In this document: positions 1 to 8,822 of the stretch, one piece after another
How positions within the stretch are numbered: the first letter of the stretch is position 1
Layout of the letters: each line of letters opens with the position of its first letter
From: DASRIA01 sp963768885
GTDB taxonomy: Bacteria; Actinomycetota; Thermoleophilia; Solirubrobacterales; JBBDJG01
Direction: 5' to 3'
Length of the DNA stretch: 64,000 nucleotides
Assembly (NCBI GenBank): GCA_963768885.1
Contig: CAVYJN010000013.1
Coordinates: 1-64,000, forward strand
Program-made: the position numbers and the translations under genes
Notes under the pieces: generated by a model
The model's database searches: none
What the model was told of the DNA's origin: nothing
What the model saw: the letters and a program-made list of their open reading frames with translations, nothing else

Positions 1-1
1 C

Positions 2-673
2 GCTTGCCGCAACGCGGAGGAACGCGCCACTGGCGTCCCCTGCGGGATCATGGATCAGCTGATCGCCGTCGCCGGCCGGGAAGGCTGCGCACAGCTGATC
101 GACTGCCGGTCACTCGAAACCGAGGCGGTTCGGCTCCCGCGGGGAACCAGAATCCTGGTCGTGCACTCCGGGCAGGAGCGAACGCTGGCCGCGAGCGCCT
201 ACGAGGAGCGCCGCCGCGCCTGCGAGGCGCTGGCGCGGAAGCTCGGAGTCTCCGCCCTTCGCGACGCGACCATGGAGCAGGTGGCGGATGACCCGCTCGG
301 CCGTCACGTCGTCACGGAGAACGCGCGCGTCCTCGAGGCGGCAAGGGCGCTCGAGAGCGGGGACCTCGAGTTGCTGGGGCAGCTCATGAGCGCGAGTCAC
401 CAGAGCCTCCGTGACGACTATCGCGTCTCGACGCAGGAGCTCGATGCGCTCGTCGAGGCCCTCGTAGAAGCGGGAGCGCTCGGCGCGCGGCTGACCGGAG
501 CCGGCTTCGGCGGTGCCGTGGTCGCCGTTTGCGACGCCGACGAGGTCGCCGGCGTCTGCAGCAAGGCGACGGCGCGCTATCGGGCGCTCACGGGTCTCGA
601 GCCGCAGCCGTTCACCTGCCGTGCCGTGGACGGAGCGGGCACGCTTGATCGCGCAACGGGCAGCTCCTTTTGA
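2..673 (+). CDS. galK: Galactokinase, C-terminal part (cut by window edge)
   Basis: ATP-dependent phosphorylation of galactose to galactose-1-phosphate, the first step of the Leloir pathway, in the cytoplasm. The frame is open from base 2. It begins with the GHMP-kinase substrate-loop signature GVPCGIMDQ and later has the glycine-rich motif LTGAGFGGAVVA near residue 165 of the visible part. About 223 residues remain of a family length near 380, so the N-terminal ATP-binding half lies left of the window. The stop is 47 bases before a sugar-binding protein on the same strand, so a sugar uptake/use operon is likely. The identification is firm; galactose specificity over another sugar is inferred from the family. 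Confidence 0.88.
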   Translation, partial: ACRNAEERATGVPCGIMDQLIAVAGREGCAQLIDCRSLETEAVRLPRGTRILVVHSGQERTLAASAYEERRRACEALARKLGVSALRDATMEQVADDPLGRHVVTENARVLEAARALESGDLELLGQLMSASHQSLRDDYRVSTQELDALVEALVEAGALGARLTGAGFGGAVVAVCDADEVAGVCSKATARYRALTGLEPQPFTCRAVDGAGTLDRATGSSF

Positions 674-720
674 CACACTTTCCGGCTGGAGAATCATCGA
701 AGTACGGACTAGGAGGACCG

Positions 721-2022
721 ATGGTTAAAACACTCAGGCGTAGCACCGTGCTCGTCGCGGCGCTCGTGGGAGCTGCAGTCGCGCTCACAATCCCATCTGC
801 GGGGCTCGGCTCGAAAGCGACCGCCGATGCGTCGTGCCAGCTCTCCGTCTTCTCGTGGTGGACGGGTGGTGGTGAGGCAGCAGGGCTGACGAAGCTGATC
901 AAGATCTGGGACAAGGCCCATCCGACCTGCAAGGTCAAGAACGAGGCTGTGGCCGGCGGCGCGGGATCGAACGCGATGGCCGTGCTGCAGAGCAGGCTCA
1001 AGGCCGGCAATCCGCCCGACTCGTTCCAGGGGCACGCCGGCGCCGAGCTCCGCGACTACATCAAGGCCGGTCAGGTGGTGCCGATCGACTTCATCTACAA
1101 GAAGTACGGCTTCGACAAGGTGATGCCGAAGTCGCTGCTCAGCCAGATCAGGTACCAGGGCCATCTGTGGTCGGTGCCGGTGAACATCCACCGGGCGAAC
1201 GTCCTCTGGTACAACCCGAAGACGCTGAAGGCGAACGGCATCACTGTGCCAAAGACGTGGGCGCAGTTCGTTGCCGCTCTGCAGAAGGCCAAGGACGCCG
1301 ACCTCATCCCGCTCTCCATGGGCGAGCAGTGGACGTCGGATCACCTGTGGGAGACCCTCATGATCGGAGTGCTCGGGCCCCAGGGCTGGTCCGCTCTCTG
1401 GAAGCCCGGCTCGGCCGGCAAGTGGGGCAGCAAGAGCGTCACGGCGGCGCTGAACCGCTTCGCCACGCTGCTCGGCTACACGAACTCGGACGCGGCGTCG
1501 CTCTCCTGGCAGGACGCCGGGAAACTGGTAGCCGAAGGCAAGGCCGCCTTCAACGTCATGGGCGACTGGCAGGACGGGTACTTCAGCGGCTCGAAGGCGG
1601 GAGACAACCTCGCGCTCAAGCCGGTTCGTGACTACGGCTGGACGCCCGTACCCGGCACCGCCAACGTCTACGACTGGCTCTCGGACAGCTTCACGCTGCC
1701 CAAGGGTGCGCCGCACCGCGCAGAGGCGATCCAGTGGCTGGCATTCCTCGGCAGCAGGCTGGCGCAGGACACGTTCAACCCGGTGAAGGGCTCGATCCCT
1801 GCCCGGAAGGACGCCAATCCGAAGCTCTACGGTCCGTACCTGAAGACCGCGCTCAAGGACTGGAAGGCGGACGCACTGGCAGGCTCGTTCTGGCACGGCG
1901 TCGTCTCGCCGACCGCCTGGAAGGCCGACGTCGACAAGGCGCTCGGGCTCTTCTTGCAGACGAAGAACGTGCCGACGTTCCAGGCCGCACTCGTTGCGGC
2001 GGCGAAGAAGAACGCGAAGTAG
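721..2022 (+). CDS. Sugar ABC transporter, extracellular solute-binding protein
   Basis: Captures a sugar outside the membrane and delivers it to a CUT1-type ABC permease. The 433-residue product starts with a signal peptide (MVKTLRRSTVLVAALVGAA). A solute-binding fold follows, with the typical opening LSVFSWWTGGGEAAGL and domain-swap segments such as VPVNIHRANVLWYNP and FNVMGDWQDGYF. An AGGAGG ribosome site sits 6 bases before ATG 721; an upstream TTG in the same frame has no such support. It lies between galactokinase and a permease, so the substrate may be galactose, a galactoside or a related oligosaccharide (inference). The sequence style resembles actinobacterial CUT1 binding proteins. 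Confidence 0.9.
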   Translation: MVKTLRRSTVLVAALVGAAVALTIPSAGLGSKATADASCQLSVFSWWTGGGEAAGLTKLIKIWDKAHPTCKVKNEAVAGGAGSNAMAVLQSRLKAGNPPDSFQGHAGAELRDYIKAGQVVPIDFIYKKYGFDKVMPKSLLSQIRYQGHLWSVPVNIHRANVLWYNPKTLKANGITVPKTWAQFVAALQKAKDADLIPLSMGEQWTSDHLWETLMIGVLGPQGWSALWKPGSAGKWGSKSVTAALNRFATLLGYTNSDAASLSWQDAGKLVAEGKAAFNVMGDWQDGYFSGSKAGDNLALKPVRDYGWTPVPGTANVYDWLSDSFTLPKGAPHRAEAIQWLAFLGSRLAQDTFNPVKGSIPARKDANPKLYGPYLKTALKDWKADALAGSFWHGVVSPTAWKADVDKALGLFLQTKNVPTFQAALVAAAKKNAK

Positions 2023-2083
2023 GAGAAGGCAGAAGCGAGAAGGACACGGCGACACCGGCGATGGAAACGGCCGGAGGCCTGCC

Positions 2084-2739
2084 GTGAGGAAGATACGACG
2101 GTGGGGACCAGGGTTGCTCCTGGTCTCCCTGTCGATCGTGCTCATCGCGGTCTTCGTCTACGGCCTCATCGGGTGGAACGTCAAGGTCTCGCTCTCCGAC
2201 TGGCGCCAATCACAGGAGACGACGGGGTTCGATACCGGCGCCTACTCGGACCTCTTTCCGAGTAGCGGCGGCGAGATAGACGACTTCGTCAAGGGAGTCG
2301 CCACCGGCGACCAGTCGACCACCCTGAGCACGGATCCGGGGTGGATCATCGATCTGCACCACGCGCTGCTCTTCACCGTCGTCTTCGTCGGCGGAGCCTT
2401 GCTCATGGGCGCGTTTCTCGCCTTCCTCTTGGACAAGGGCGTCAAGGGCGAGGGGGTGTTCCGCGCCATCTACCTCTTCCCGATGGCGGTCTCCTTCATC
2501 GCCGCGGGAGTCGTCTGGCGGTGGCTGATGAACCCGGCGCCGGGCGACCGCTCGACCGGGTTCAACCTCCTGTTCGAAAAGCTCGGGCTCGGATTTCTCG
2601 GCAACGAGTGGTATCTCGGACAGACGTGGGGCGCGGGCGCGCTCGCGATCCCAGCTGTGTGGGCGCTCTCCGGCTACATCATGGCCCTCTTCCTCGCCGG
2701 ATTCCGCGGGTGCCCGAGGAGCTTCGCGAGGCGGCATGA
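2084..2739 (+). pseudogene. Sugar ABC transporter permease (MalF/UgpA type), truncated
   Basis: Membrane permease partner of the preceding binding protein. It starts at GTG 2084 with GGAGG just upstream. Visible are an N-terminal membrane segment (GLLLVSLSIVLIAVFVYGLI), a periplasmic loop, and further helices at VVFVGGALLMGAFLAFLL, AIYLFPMAVSFIAAGVVW and IMALFLAGF. A one-base shift near 2710 restores VPEELREAA, the EAA loop that docks on the ATPase. Immediately after it comes TGA at 2737-2739. Only about 218 residues exist where the family has about 300, and the second half including the last helices is missing. The second permease and the ATPase are absent too. Truncation at a rearrangement or assembly junction is the simplest reading. 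Confidence 0.75.
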
Positions 2740-2916
2740 CGATGCGCGAGCCGGTACTGCCGGCTGCTGCTCCGGCGCTGGTGGGCTCGGCACGGGATCC
2801 GGGCGGCTGTGGTCGGACGGGTCGAGCACGGCCGTGGACTGGAAGCGTCGCGGGGCGGACGCCGCGTGCCGTTCCCGTGGATCGCGCAGGACGAGATCAC
2901 GAAGGCGCTCGCCTGA
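2740..2916 (+). pseudogene. 3' fragment of another gene (possibly AIR-synthase/PurM-like C-terminus)
   Basis: Directly after the permease stop, frame 1 is open for 58 codons to TGA at 2914-2916. It has no start codon of its own. Its end reads AAVVGRVEHGRGLEASRGG and then RRVPFPWIAQDEITKALA. The order of a glycine-rich 'IG-V--G-G' strand followed by a D-E-I/L terminal helix resembles C-termini of AIR-synthase related (PurM/HypE-like) proteins, but this is a weak resemblance. It is best read as the tail of an unrelated gene joined to the broken permease. From 2917 to about 3090 I see nothing coding. Confidence 0.3.
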
Positions 2917-3141
2917 TCCGGCTCCGGTCCGCCCGGCAGTCGTTGACGAAGCCGGCAGGGTTCCCGATCACGTCGCGCTGCGGGGCTGGGAACGGGCTCG
3001 CAACAACAGGTAACTCCGGTCACCTTCCCGCGTCAAATCTGATCCGCGGCCTCCGAACCTCCACTCCAGGGGCCCGCGCGATCCTCAGGACAACTGCAAA
3101 TCGCCCTTCCTTCCCTCTCCGCCGCTCTCCTGGAGCCAACG

Positions 3142-3169
3142 TCAACAATCTGACGTTCGTGCTTATCTT
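3142..3169 (+). promoter_or_regulatory. Putative promoter of Hsp20 copy 1
   Basis: A degenerate -35 (TCAACA, 3142-3147), a 16-base spacer and a -10 (TATCTT, 3164-3169) lie 47 bases before the Hsp20 start. The block is conserved in the upstream region of the second Hsp20 gene (21509-21536, other strand), where the -35 is a perfect TTGACA. Conservation between paralogues supports a regulatory role. No CIRCE or clear sigma-32 motif is visible. Confidence 0.4.
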
Positions 3170-3216
3170 CTTGCTAGTAAAAGCTCGGTGAGGCCGCAGG
3201 CGGGAAGGCGTGAAGA

Positions 3217-3646
3217 ATGGACGTATTGATTGACAATCGTTTGGCGAACGGTGGATGGCTGTTTGACGAGAGTCAACGGTCTCTTCAATGGGCTGGCGAG
3301 CGAGTTCGGGCCGATTTCACCACCAGTCGATGTGGTCGAAGATAGCAACAGCTATCGCTTCAGCATCGACCTCCCCGGCTTGAAGAGCGACTCGCTCGAG
3401 GTGAAGGTCGAGGACGAGACGCTGGTGATCAACGCCGAGCGCGTCGAGCCCGCATGGGCGAAGGACGCGCGGGTGCATCGCGCAGAACGCCACTACGGCC
3501 GCATCCATCGGGCCTTCAGGCTTCCGAGCGATGTAGGTCACGAGGCGATCAAGGCCGCGTACAAGGACGGCGTGCTTGAAGTGACGATCGCAAAGCTGCC
3601 CGAAGCCAAGGCGGTCAAGGTCGAGGTCGCGTACAGCAACAACTAG
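3217..3646 (+). CDS. Small heat-shock protein Hsp20 (alpha-crystallin), copy 1, frameshift near start
   Basis: Cytoplasmic ATP-independent holdase that binds unfolding proteins. The alpha-crystallin domain is clear: ISPPVDVVEDSNSYRF near the beginning, LPGLKSDSLEVKVEDETL, then the C-terminal strand YKDGVLEVTIAKL. ATG 3217 encodes MDVLIDNRL exactly as in the second copy (21033-21461), but one extra base near 3268 breaks the frame after about 17 codons. The alternative is a TTG start at 3230, which gives 138 residues without the conserved N-terminus. The remainder is nearly identical to copy 2 in protein sequence. A hairpin terminator follows at 3652-3684. It is either a sequencing error or a real inactivating indel of one paralogue. 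Confidence 0.85.
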
Positions 3647-3651
3647 GACGA

Positions 3652-3684
3652 AAAGGGATGCAACCGGGTCGTTGCGTCCCCTTT
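3652..3684 (+). terminator. Rho-independent-like hairpin after Hsp20 copy 1
   Basis: Arms AAAGGGATGCAAC (3652-3664) and GTTGCGTCCCCTTT (3671-3684) pair with one bulge around a six-base loop and are followed by TCTTC. It lies six bases after the Hsp20 stop. A related GGGACGCAACC stem ends the second Hsp20 gene. Confidence 0.65.
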
Positions 3685-3737
3685 CTTCGCCATCCTTGTC
3701 CGCGGTACGGGGAGTGGCCCTCTCCTCGCTGTGGGTT

Positions 3738-3896
3738 CTACTTCTTGCGGGGCCCTTGCTTGCCTGCCCCTAGGCGGCGCACTTCAAGCGCCAGCAACGC
3801 GAGCGCGTAGGCAATGGTCTCCAGGCCGCGCTGCAGAGGGTCGGCCGGCATGGGCTCCTTCCCCAGCCGCTTCACGAAGTCGTCGAGCTTCGCCAT
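3738..3896 (-). CDS. Small hypothetical protein (52 aa)
   Basis: Reads MAKLDDFVKRLGKEPM and continues PADPLQRGLETIAYALALLALE with a basic tail ending GKQGPRKK. An amphipathic helix covers about residues 22-40. The composition looks protein-like, third positions are GC-rich, and the start follows the stop of a 31-codon ORF by two bases. I do not recognise a family. It sits convergent to Hsp20 copy 1 and divergent from the patatin gene. Confidence 0.45.
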   Translation of the reverse strand: MAKLDDFVKRLGKEPMPADPLQRGLETIAYALALLALEVRRLGAGKQGPRKK

Positions 3897-3898
3897 GG

Positions 3899-3994
3899 CT
3901 ACCGCCCAGCCGCGGCGCGCGCGGCGAGCTCCTCGAACAGCATGCTGCGGATGGGCACCTCGTTCTGCTCTGGGGTGACGTCGTCAGCGTTCAT
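3899..3994 (-). CDS. Very short ORF upstream of the 52-aa protein (31 aa)
   Basis: Encodes MNADDVTPEQNEVPIRSMLF followed by EELAARAAAGR and stops at 3899, just before the ATG of the 52-residue ORF. The pair could be translationally coupled, or be one protein split by an indel. No family is recognised. Confidence 0.3.
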   Translation of the reverse strand: MNADDVTPEQNEVPIRSMLFEELAARAAAGR

Positions 3995-4216
3995 CGCACT
4001 CTAGTGTACCAGGCGCCTCTGACCGGCGCGAGGAACGAGGTCGCGCGCGGTGTCGGCGGGTCCAGCGGAGCGCGACGTAGAGCGGCACCCCGAGGCACCG
4101 CGGCGTTCGCGGTGACGATGTGGGGCGCGTCCAATGCGCGCCCGCGATCCGCGTTGTCCTGTCGGCGTGCCGGTCGGCCTTTGACTTGTCGGCCCTTTCC
4201 GGGTCACGAGGGATGC

Positions 4217-5327
4217 GTGGTCTTGGGTCGCCCACGGATCGGTCTCGTGCTCTCCGGCGGTGGGGCGCGCGGCACGTTCCAGGTCGGGGTCTACGAGCGC
4301 CTGAGCCAGGACGCACGGTTCCAGGGCCCGATGGTCCTCTCGGGCACGTCGGCCGGGGCCATCAACGCCGCCTTCATCGCCGCCGGTAAGTCCCCCGACG
4401 AGATGATGCGCTTCTGGGAAGGTCTCGCCGATCGCGCTCCCGGTCGAGGCCACCCAGCGTCTCCTGAACGGCATCGCGTTCGCGCTGGCGGGGCTGACGG
4501 TCACCGAGTCGCTCGACTGGCCGAGGACGCTCGGCGCCTGGAGGTTCTTCCTGAGGCGCATGGTCGAGCGCTTCCCGCCCTGGCCCGGCCGGCTGGTCGG
4601 CCTGGGCATCGAGTACTTCCTGACCGAGCGCTTCGACCTGCTGACCAAGATCCTGGAAGCCGTGCCCACACCCTCCCTGGTCGACACGCGGCGGCTGCGC
4701 GAGCGGCTGGTGGCGGCGCTCGGTGACCCGGTGCGCTGCCAGGAGCACGACCTCGCCATCAGCGCGGTCGACGCCGAGACGGGCAAGGTGGTCCGCTTCG
4801 TGTCGCGCGCGACGCCGCTCACGAGGTCGTCGGAATACATGGTCCCGCCGGGCGGCATCACGGTCGACATGGTGCTCGCGAGCGCGAGCATCCCGGTCCT
4901 CTTTCCGCCGGCGCAGGTGGGCGAGCGCCTGTTCTGGGATGGCGGCCTCCTGGTGAATACGCCGATGGCGCCGGTCGTCGCCCTCGGGGCCGAGGAGATC
5001 GTCACGGTGCTGGTCACCGAGCTCGAAACGAAGCCCGCGTTTGATCGCCTGGGAGCGGCGCTCGAGCGCGCCGTCGACTCGCTGCTCGAGAGCTCGTACG
5101 ACTCGGACCGCAAGCTGCTGCTCGAGCGGAACCGTCTCGCGCAAAGCGGGGTCAAGGACTACCAGGAGGTGAAGCTCTACAAGCCGATCCGCCCGGGTGA
5201 CGGCTCGAACCTCGTGCTCGGCTCCTACCTCTACTTCAACAAGCCGGCCATGCTGGCGCTCCGCACCGCGGGACGCGCGGCCGCCGACCGATGGCTCGCC
5301 GACCCCGAGCCGGAAGACCGCCTCTGA
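4217..5327 (+). CDS. Patatin-like phospholipase (one frameshift)
   Basis: Serine acyl hydrolase acting on membrane phospholipids or acyl esters. The family triad elements are all visible: the oxyanion glycine loop IGLVLSGGGARGTFQ near the N-terminus, the nucleophile elbow GTSAGAINAA (GxSxG), and the DGG aspartate motif in WDGGLLVNTP. Translation starts at GTG 4217 or the TTG two codons on. A one-base shift around 4431-4443 joins the N-terminal part to the frame running 4560-5327 (product about 370 residues). The C-terminal part carries KLLLERNRL and SYLYFNKPAMLAL. The protein lacks a signal peptide. Head-to-head/tail neighbours are lipid enzymes, which suggests a lipid turnover role. Confidence 0.82.
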
Positions 5328-5337
5328 CCCGGTTCCA

Positions 5338-6867
5338 TCAGCCCTGCTCGACCCGTACCGTCGTCGTGCTCCGCCGGGCCCCGGGGCGTGGCATTTCCGC
5401 CGGGCGCAGCGGCGTGCGCACTCGCCCCCTCGGCTGCGTCGCACAGCTCGCGGAACGACGCGTCGATCGCGCGCGACGAAGTCGTGCAGGTCGGGCACAG
5501 GTCCCAGTCGGCGTTGAAGCCCCAGCAGAGCTTGCCCGGCGTAGCTGAACAGCACGATGCCGAGGCCCAGGTAGTCGAAGAGCGGCACCATCGGGTAGTT
5601 GTCGAGCATGCGCGCGCCGAGCAGGTAGAGCGGGACCTGCGGGCCGGGCACGTTGGTCACGACCAGGTTGAAGGGCAGGGCGCGCGTCACCATGCGCGCG
5701 CCGAGCGAGAGCAGCGTCGACGGCGTCCACTCGCCGACGCCGCGTCAGCATCTCGGCGCCGAGCGCCTGCTTGGACTCCTTGAGCCGCGTCGGTGATCTC
5801 GCTGATGCGCTCGCAGGCGGCGCGCGGATCGCGCTCGCCGATCGGCAGCGTCGACGATCCAGGCCGAGACGCGGTTGCCGAGCGTGCCGCGCTCGTCGGT
5901 CGGCGCGCACGCTGACCGGCGCCATGACGCGGAAGTCGAGCGCCTCGACGTTGCACGCGCCGCGCCGCTCGAGGAAGCGCCGCACGCGCGCCGGCGACGG
6001 TGGCGAGCACGACGTCGTTCAGCGTGCCGCCGAGGCGCGTTCTTCACCGCCTTCACGTCGTCGAGGTCGCATCTCGAGCCAGTCGAAGCGGCGGTGCGGG
6101 CCGATCGGCTGGTTGAGCGGCGTGTCGGACGACCGGCGGAGCGCCGAGCCGCAGCATGTCGCGCGACCGCGCGCCGCATCGCGCGGACGTCGCGAGCGCG
6201 GGTCCTGCGGCCTCGCGCGAGCGACCGCGCCGGACGTCGCGCGCCGATCTCGAACGGCAGCGCGAGCGCGGCGCAGCGTCTCGTCGCGCAGCAGCTGCGC
6301 AGCCGCGTCGGCGCGCGGGCGCGGCACCCAGCGCGGCGCCGGCTCGACGCTCGTCGGTCGGCGTCGGCGTCGAGCAGCACCGTCGAGCAGGTCGACGCCC
6401 GAGATGCCGTCGACCATGCAGTGGTGGATCTTGCGTGATCATCGCGAAGCGGTCGCCGCCCTCGAGCCCCTCGACGACCCAGATCTCCCAGAGCGGCTTC
6501 GCGCGGTCGAGCTGCTGCGACATGATGCGGCCGCGACAGGCGCTTCAGCTGGCGCGTCGTCGCCGGGCGCGGGCAGCGCCGTGTGGCGCACGTGGTAGTG
6601 GATGTTGAAGTGCGTCGTCGTCGACCCAGACCGGGTGGCCCTCGAGCGGGAGTGTAGCGCGAGCCCTGGCGGTAGCGCGGGATGCAGGTGCAGCGCGCGA
6701 CGTCGATGTAGGCGCGGATGCGCTCGATGTCGATGCCGCCGTCGGGCGTCGCAGCGGCCCCGCGTCGAACGTCGCGGTGCCGGCGATGTGCATGTGGTTC
6801 GTCGGGCTCTCACGATGAGGAACGAGTTGTCGAGGAAGGTGAGCCGGTCGTACGCGAAGCTTGCCAT
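5338..6867 (-). CDS. Wax ester synthase/diacylglycerol acyltransferase (WS/DGAT), multiply frameshifted
   Basis: Membrane-associated acyl-CoA:alcohol/diacylglycerol acyltransferase making storage wax esters or triacylglycerol. Starting at 6867 the protein reads MASFAYDRLTFLDNSFLI and then HMHIAGTATFDAGPL. The catalytic HHxxxDG box is present (HHCMVDGISGVDLLD, about 6405-6431) although a frameshift touches it. The C-terminal family blocks follow: NLVVTNVPGPQVPLYLLGA, GLGIVLFSYAG, and WGFNADWD with PDLHDF. At least five single-base shifts break the gene; overall span and motif order match the family length of about 460-500 residues. The exact C-terminus near 5338 is uncertain. A second, truncated WS/DGAT lies at 61095-61416. 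Confidence 0.72.
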
Positions 6868-6886
6868 GAGGACGTCCCCTGCGCCC

Positions 6887-8800
6887 TTACGCCCTGGCAG
6901 CCTGCGCCGGCGCCGGGCCGAGGCCGGTGACCTCCAGGATCTCGCGCTCGTCGAGCGACTCGGCCTTCAGGAGCGCGGTGGCGAGGGCGACGAGCTGATC
7001 GCGGTGCGCGGCGAGCAGGCGGGTGGCTTCGCCCTGGCACTCCTCGACGATGCGCCGCACCTCGGCGTCGATCAGCTCGGCGGTCGCCTCGCTGTAGGGC
7101 TGGCGCTGGAAGGCCGGCGGGAGCCCGTCGTCGTGCGGGGCGACGAAGCTGATCGGGCCGAGCTTCTCGCTCATCCCCCAGCGCAGCACCATCTGGCGGG
7201 CGATCTCGGTGACCTGCTGGAGGTCGTTCTCGCCGCCCGTCGTGACGACGCCGTAGATGAGCTGCTCGGCCGCGCGGCCCCCGAGCGCGCTGGTGATGCG
7301 CGCCCGGAGATAGTCCTCGGCGTAGCTGGTGCGGTCGTCGGTCGGGAGCTGGTAGGTCGCCCCGAGCGCCATGCCGCGCGGGACGATGGTCACGCGGTGC
7401 ACCGGGTCGCTGCCCGGGACGAGCAGCCCGAGCAGCGCGTGGCCGCTCTCGTGGTAGGCGGTGCGCTCGCGATCGGTGGGGTTCAGCAGGATGTGACGCG
7501 CGGGGCCGAGCGTGATCTTCTCCAGCGCCTCGGAGAAGTCCCTGGGATGGACCTCGCTCCGGTCCTTGCGGGCCGCGAGGAGCGCCGCCTCGTTCACCAG
7601 GTTGCGGAGCTCGGCGCCGACCAGGCCGGGCGTTTCCGCGGCGATCCGCGCGAGGTCCACGTCGGCCGCGAGCGGGACGTGCTTGGTGTGGACCTTGAGG
7701 ATCGCGGCGCGGCCGGCCCGGTCGGGCCGCTGCACGATCACGCGGCGGTCGAAGCGGCCCGGTCGGAGCAGCGCCGGATCGAGCACGTCGGCCCGGTTGG
7801 TGGCCGCGAGCACGATGACGCCTTCGCGCGAGTCGAAGCCGTCCATCTCGGTGAGGATCTGGTTCAACGTCTGCTCGCGCTCGTCGTGGCCCCCGATCGA
7901 CGCCCCGCTCCCGCGGGCCCGACCGATCGCGTCCAGCTCGTCGATGAAGATGATCGACGGCGCGGCCTCGCGGGCCTGCTTGAAGAGGTCGCGCACGCGC
8001 GCCGCGCCCACGCCGACGATCATCTCGATGAACTCCGCGGCGCTCAGGCTGAAGAAGGGGACGCCGGCCTGGCCGGCGACCGCGCGGGCGAGGAGGGTCT
8101 TCCCCGTGCCGGGGGCGCCGATGAGCAGCACGCCCTTCGGCACGGTGCCGCCGAGCCGCTGGTACTTCGCCGGGCTCTTCAGGAAGTCGACGATCTCGAC
8201 GAGCTCGTTCTCGGCGTCGTCGATGCCTGCGACGTCGTCGAAGGTGACCTTCGGCTCCGACTCGTTGTAGCGCTTGGCGCGGCTGCGGCCGAGCCCGAAG
8301 AGCCCGCGTCCGCTGGCCATCATGCGCTGATTCATCCAGACGAACCCCACGATCAGGAGGAGCGTGGGGCCGAAGCCGAAGAGCACGGTCTGCCAGAGGG
8401 GCCGGCCCTCGTCGAGCGGCCGCGCGTTGATGACCACGCCCTTCTCCTCGAGCAGCGTCTCGAGACCGGGGTTGGCGAAGGCCGGGAGCAGCGTCCTGAA
8501 ACGGAGCGCGGTGCGCGCCTTCGGCCCCTCGCGCGGGTAGGTCACTTCCTTCCTGAATGCGCCCTGGATCGCGTCGCCCTGGCTGGTCACCTCCTCGACG
8601 TTGCCCGCCTGCACCTGCTCCTTGAAGAGCGTGTAGGGTACGTCGACGATGTTCGGCTCGGGGGCGAGCGCGCGCATGACTGCCCAGTTGACCGCCATCA
8701 CGACGAGGAAGGTGAGCCACCAGGGCTGCGGCCGAACCCAGCGCTGGCGCCCGCCATCGGGGCTCTTCGCCTGCGTGCCACCGCTCGGTGCGCTCGCCAC
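6887..8800 (-). CDS. ftsH: ATP-dependent zinc metalloprotease FtsH
   Basis: Membrane-anchored AAA+ protease for quality control of membrane and misfolded cytosolic proteins. The 637 residues contain a first membrane segment (WWLTFLVVMAVNWAVMRAL), an extracytoplasmic domain of about 100 residues, and a second membrane segment (TVLFGFGPTLLLIVGFVW). Then come the Walker A GAPGTGKT (Lys234), Walker B IIFIDELDAIG, second region of homology ATNRADVLDPALLRPGRFDRR, and zinc site HESGH (450-454). The long outer domain with NVEEVTSQGDAIQG resembles the FtsH type carried on heat-resistance/protein-quality islands with Hsp20. It is intact, unlike many neighbours. A copy of its last 55 codons lies at 11990-12162. 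Confidence 0.95.
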   Translation of the reverse strand: MASAPSGGTQAKSPDGGRQRWVRPQPWWLTFLVVMAVNWAVMRALAPEPNIVDVPYTLFKEQVQAGNVEEVTSQGDAIQGAFRKEVTYPREGPKARTALRFRTLLPAFANPGLETLLEEKGVVINARPLDEGRPLWQTVLFGFGPTLLLIVGFVWMNQRMMASGRGLFGLGRSRAKRYNESEPKVTFDDVAGIDDAENELVEIVDFLKSPAKYQRLGGTVPKGVLLIGAPGTGKTLLARAVAGQAGVPFFSLSAAEFIEMIVGVGAARVRDLFKQAREAAPSIIFIDELDAIGRARGSGASIGGHDEREQTLNQILTEMDGFDSREGVIVLAATNRADVLDPALLRPGRFDRRVIVQRPDRAGRAAILKVHTKHVPLAADVDLARIAAETPGLVGAELRNLVNEAALLAARKDRSEVHPRDFSEALEKITLGPARHILLNPTDRERTAYHESGHALLGLLVPGSDPVHRVTIVPRGMALGATYQLPTDDRTSYAEDYLRARITSALGGRAAEQLIYGVVTTGGENDLQQVTEIARQMVLRWGMSEKLGPISFVAPHDDGLPPAFQRQPYSEATAELIDAEVRRIVEECQGEATRLLAAHRDQLVALATALLKAESLDEREILEVTGLGPAPAQAARA

Positions 8801-8822
8801 GCGAGCGATACTGGCACAGCAC

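Noticed and set aside
709..2145. Long minus-strand ORF (478 codons) opposite the solute-binding protein
   Set aside because: Arg/Pro/His-rich shadow of a conserved plus-strand gene with signal peptide and ribosome site.
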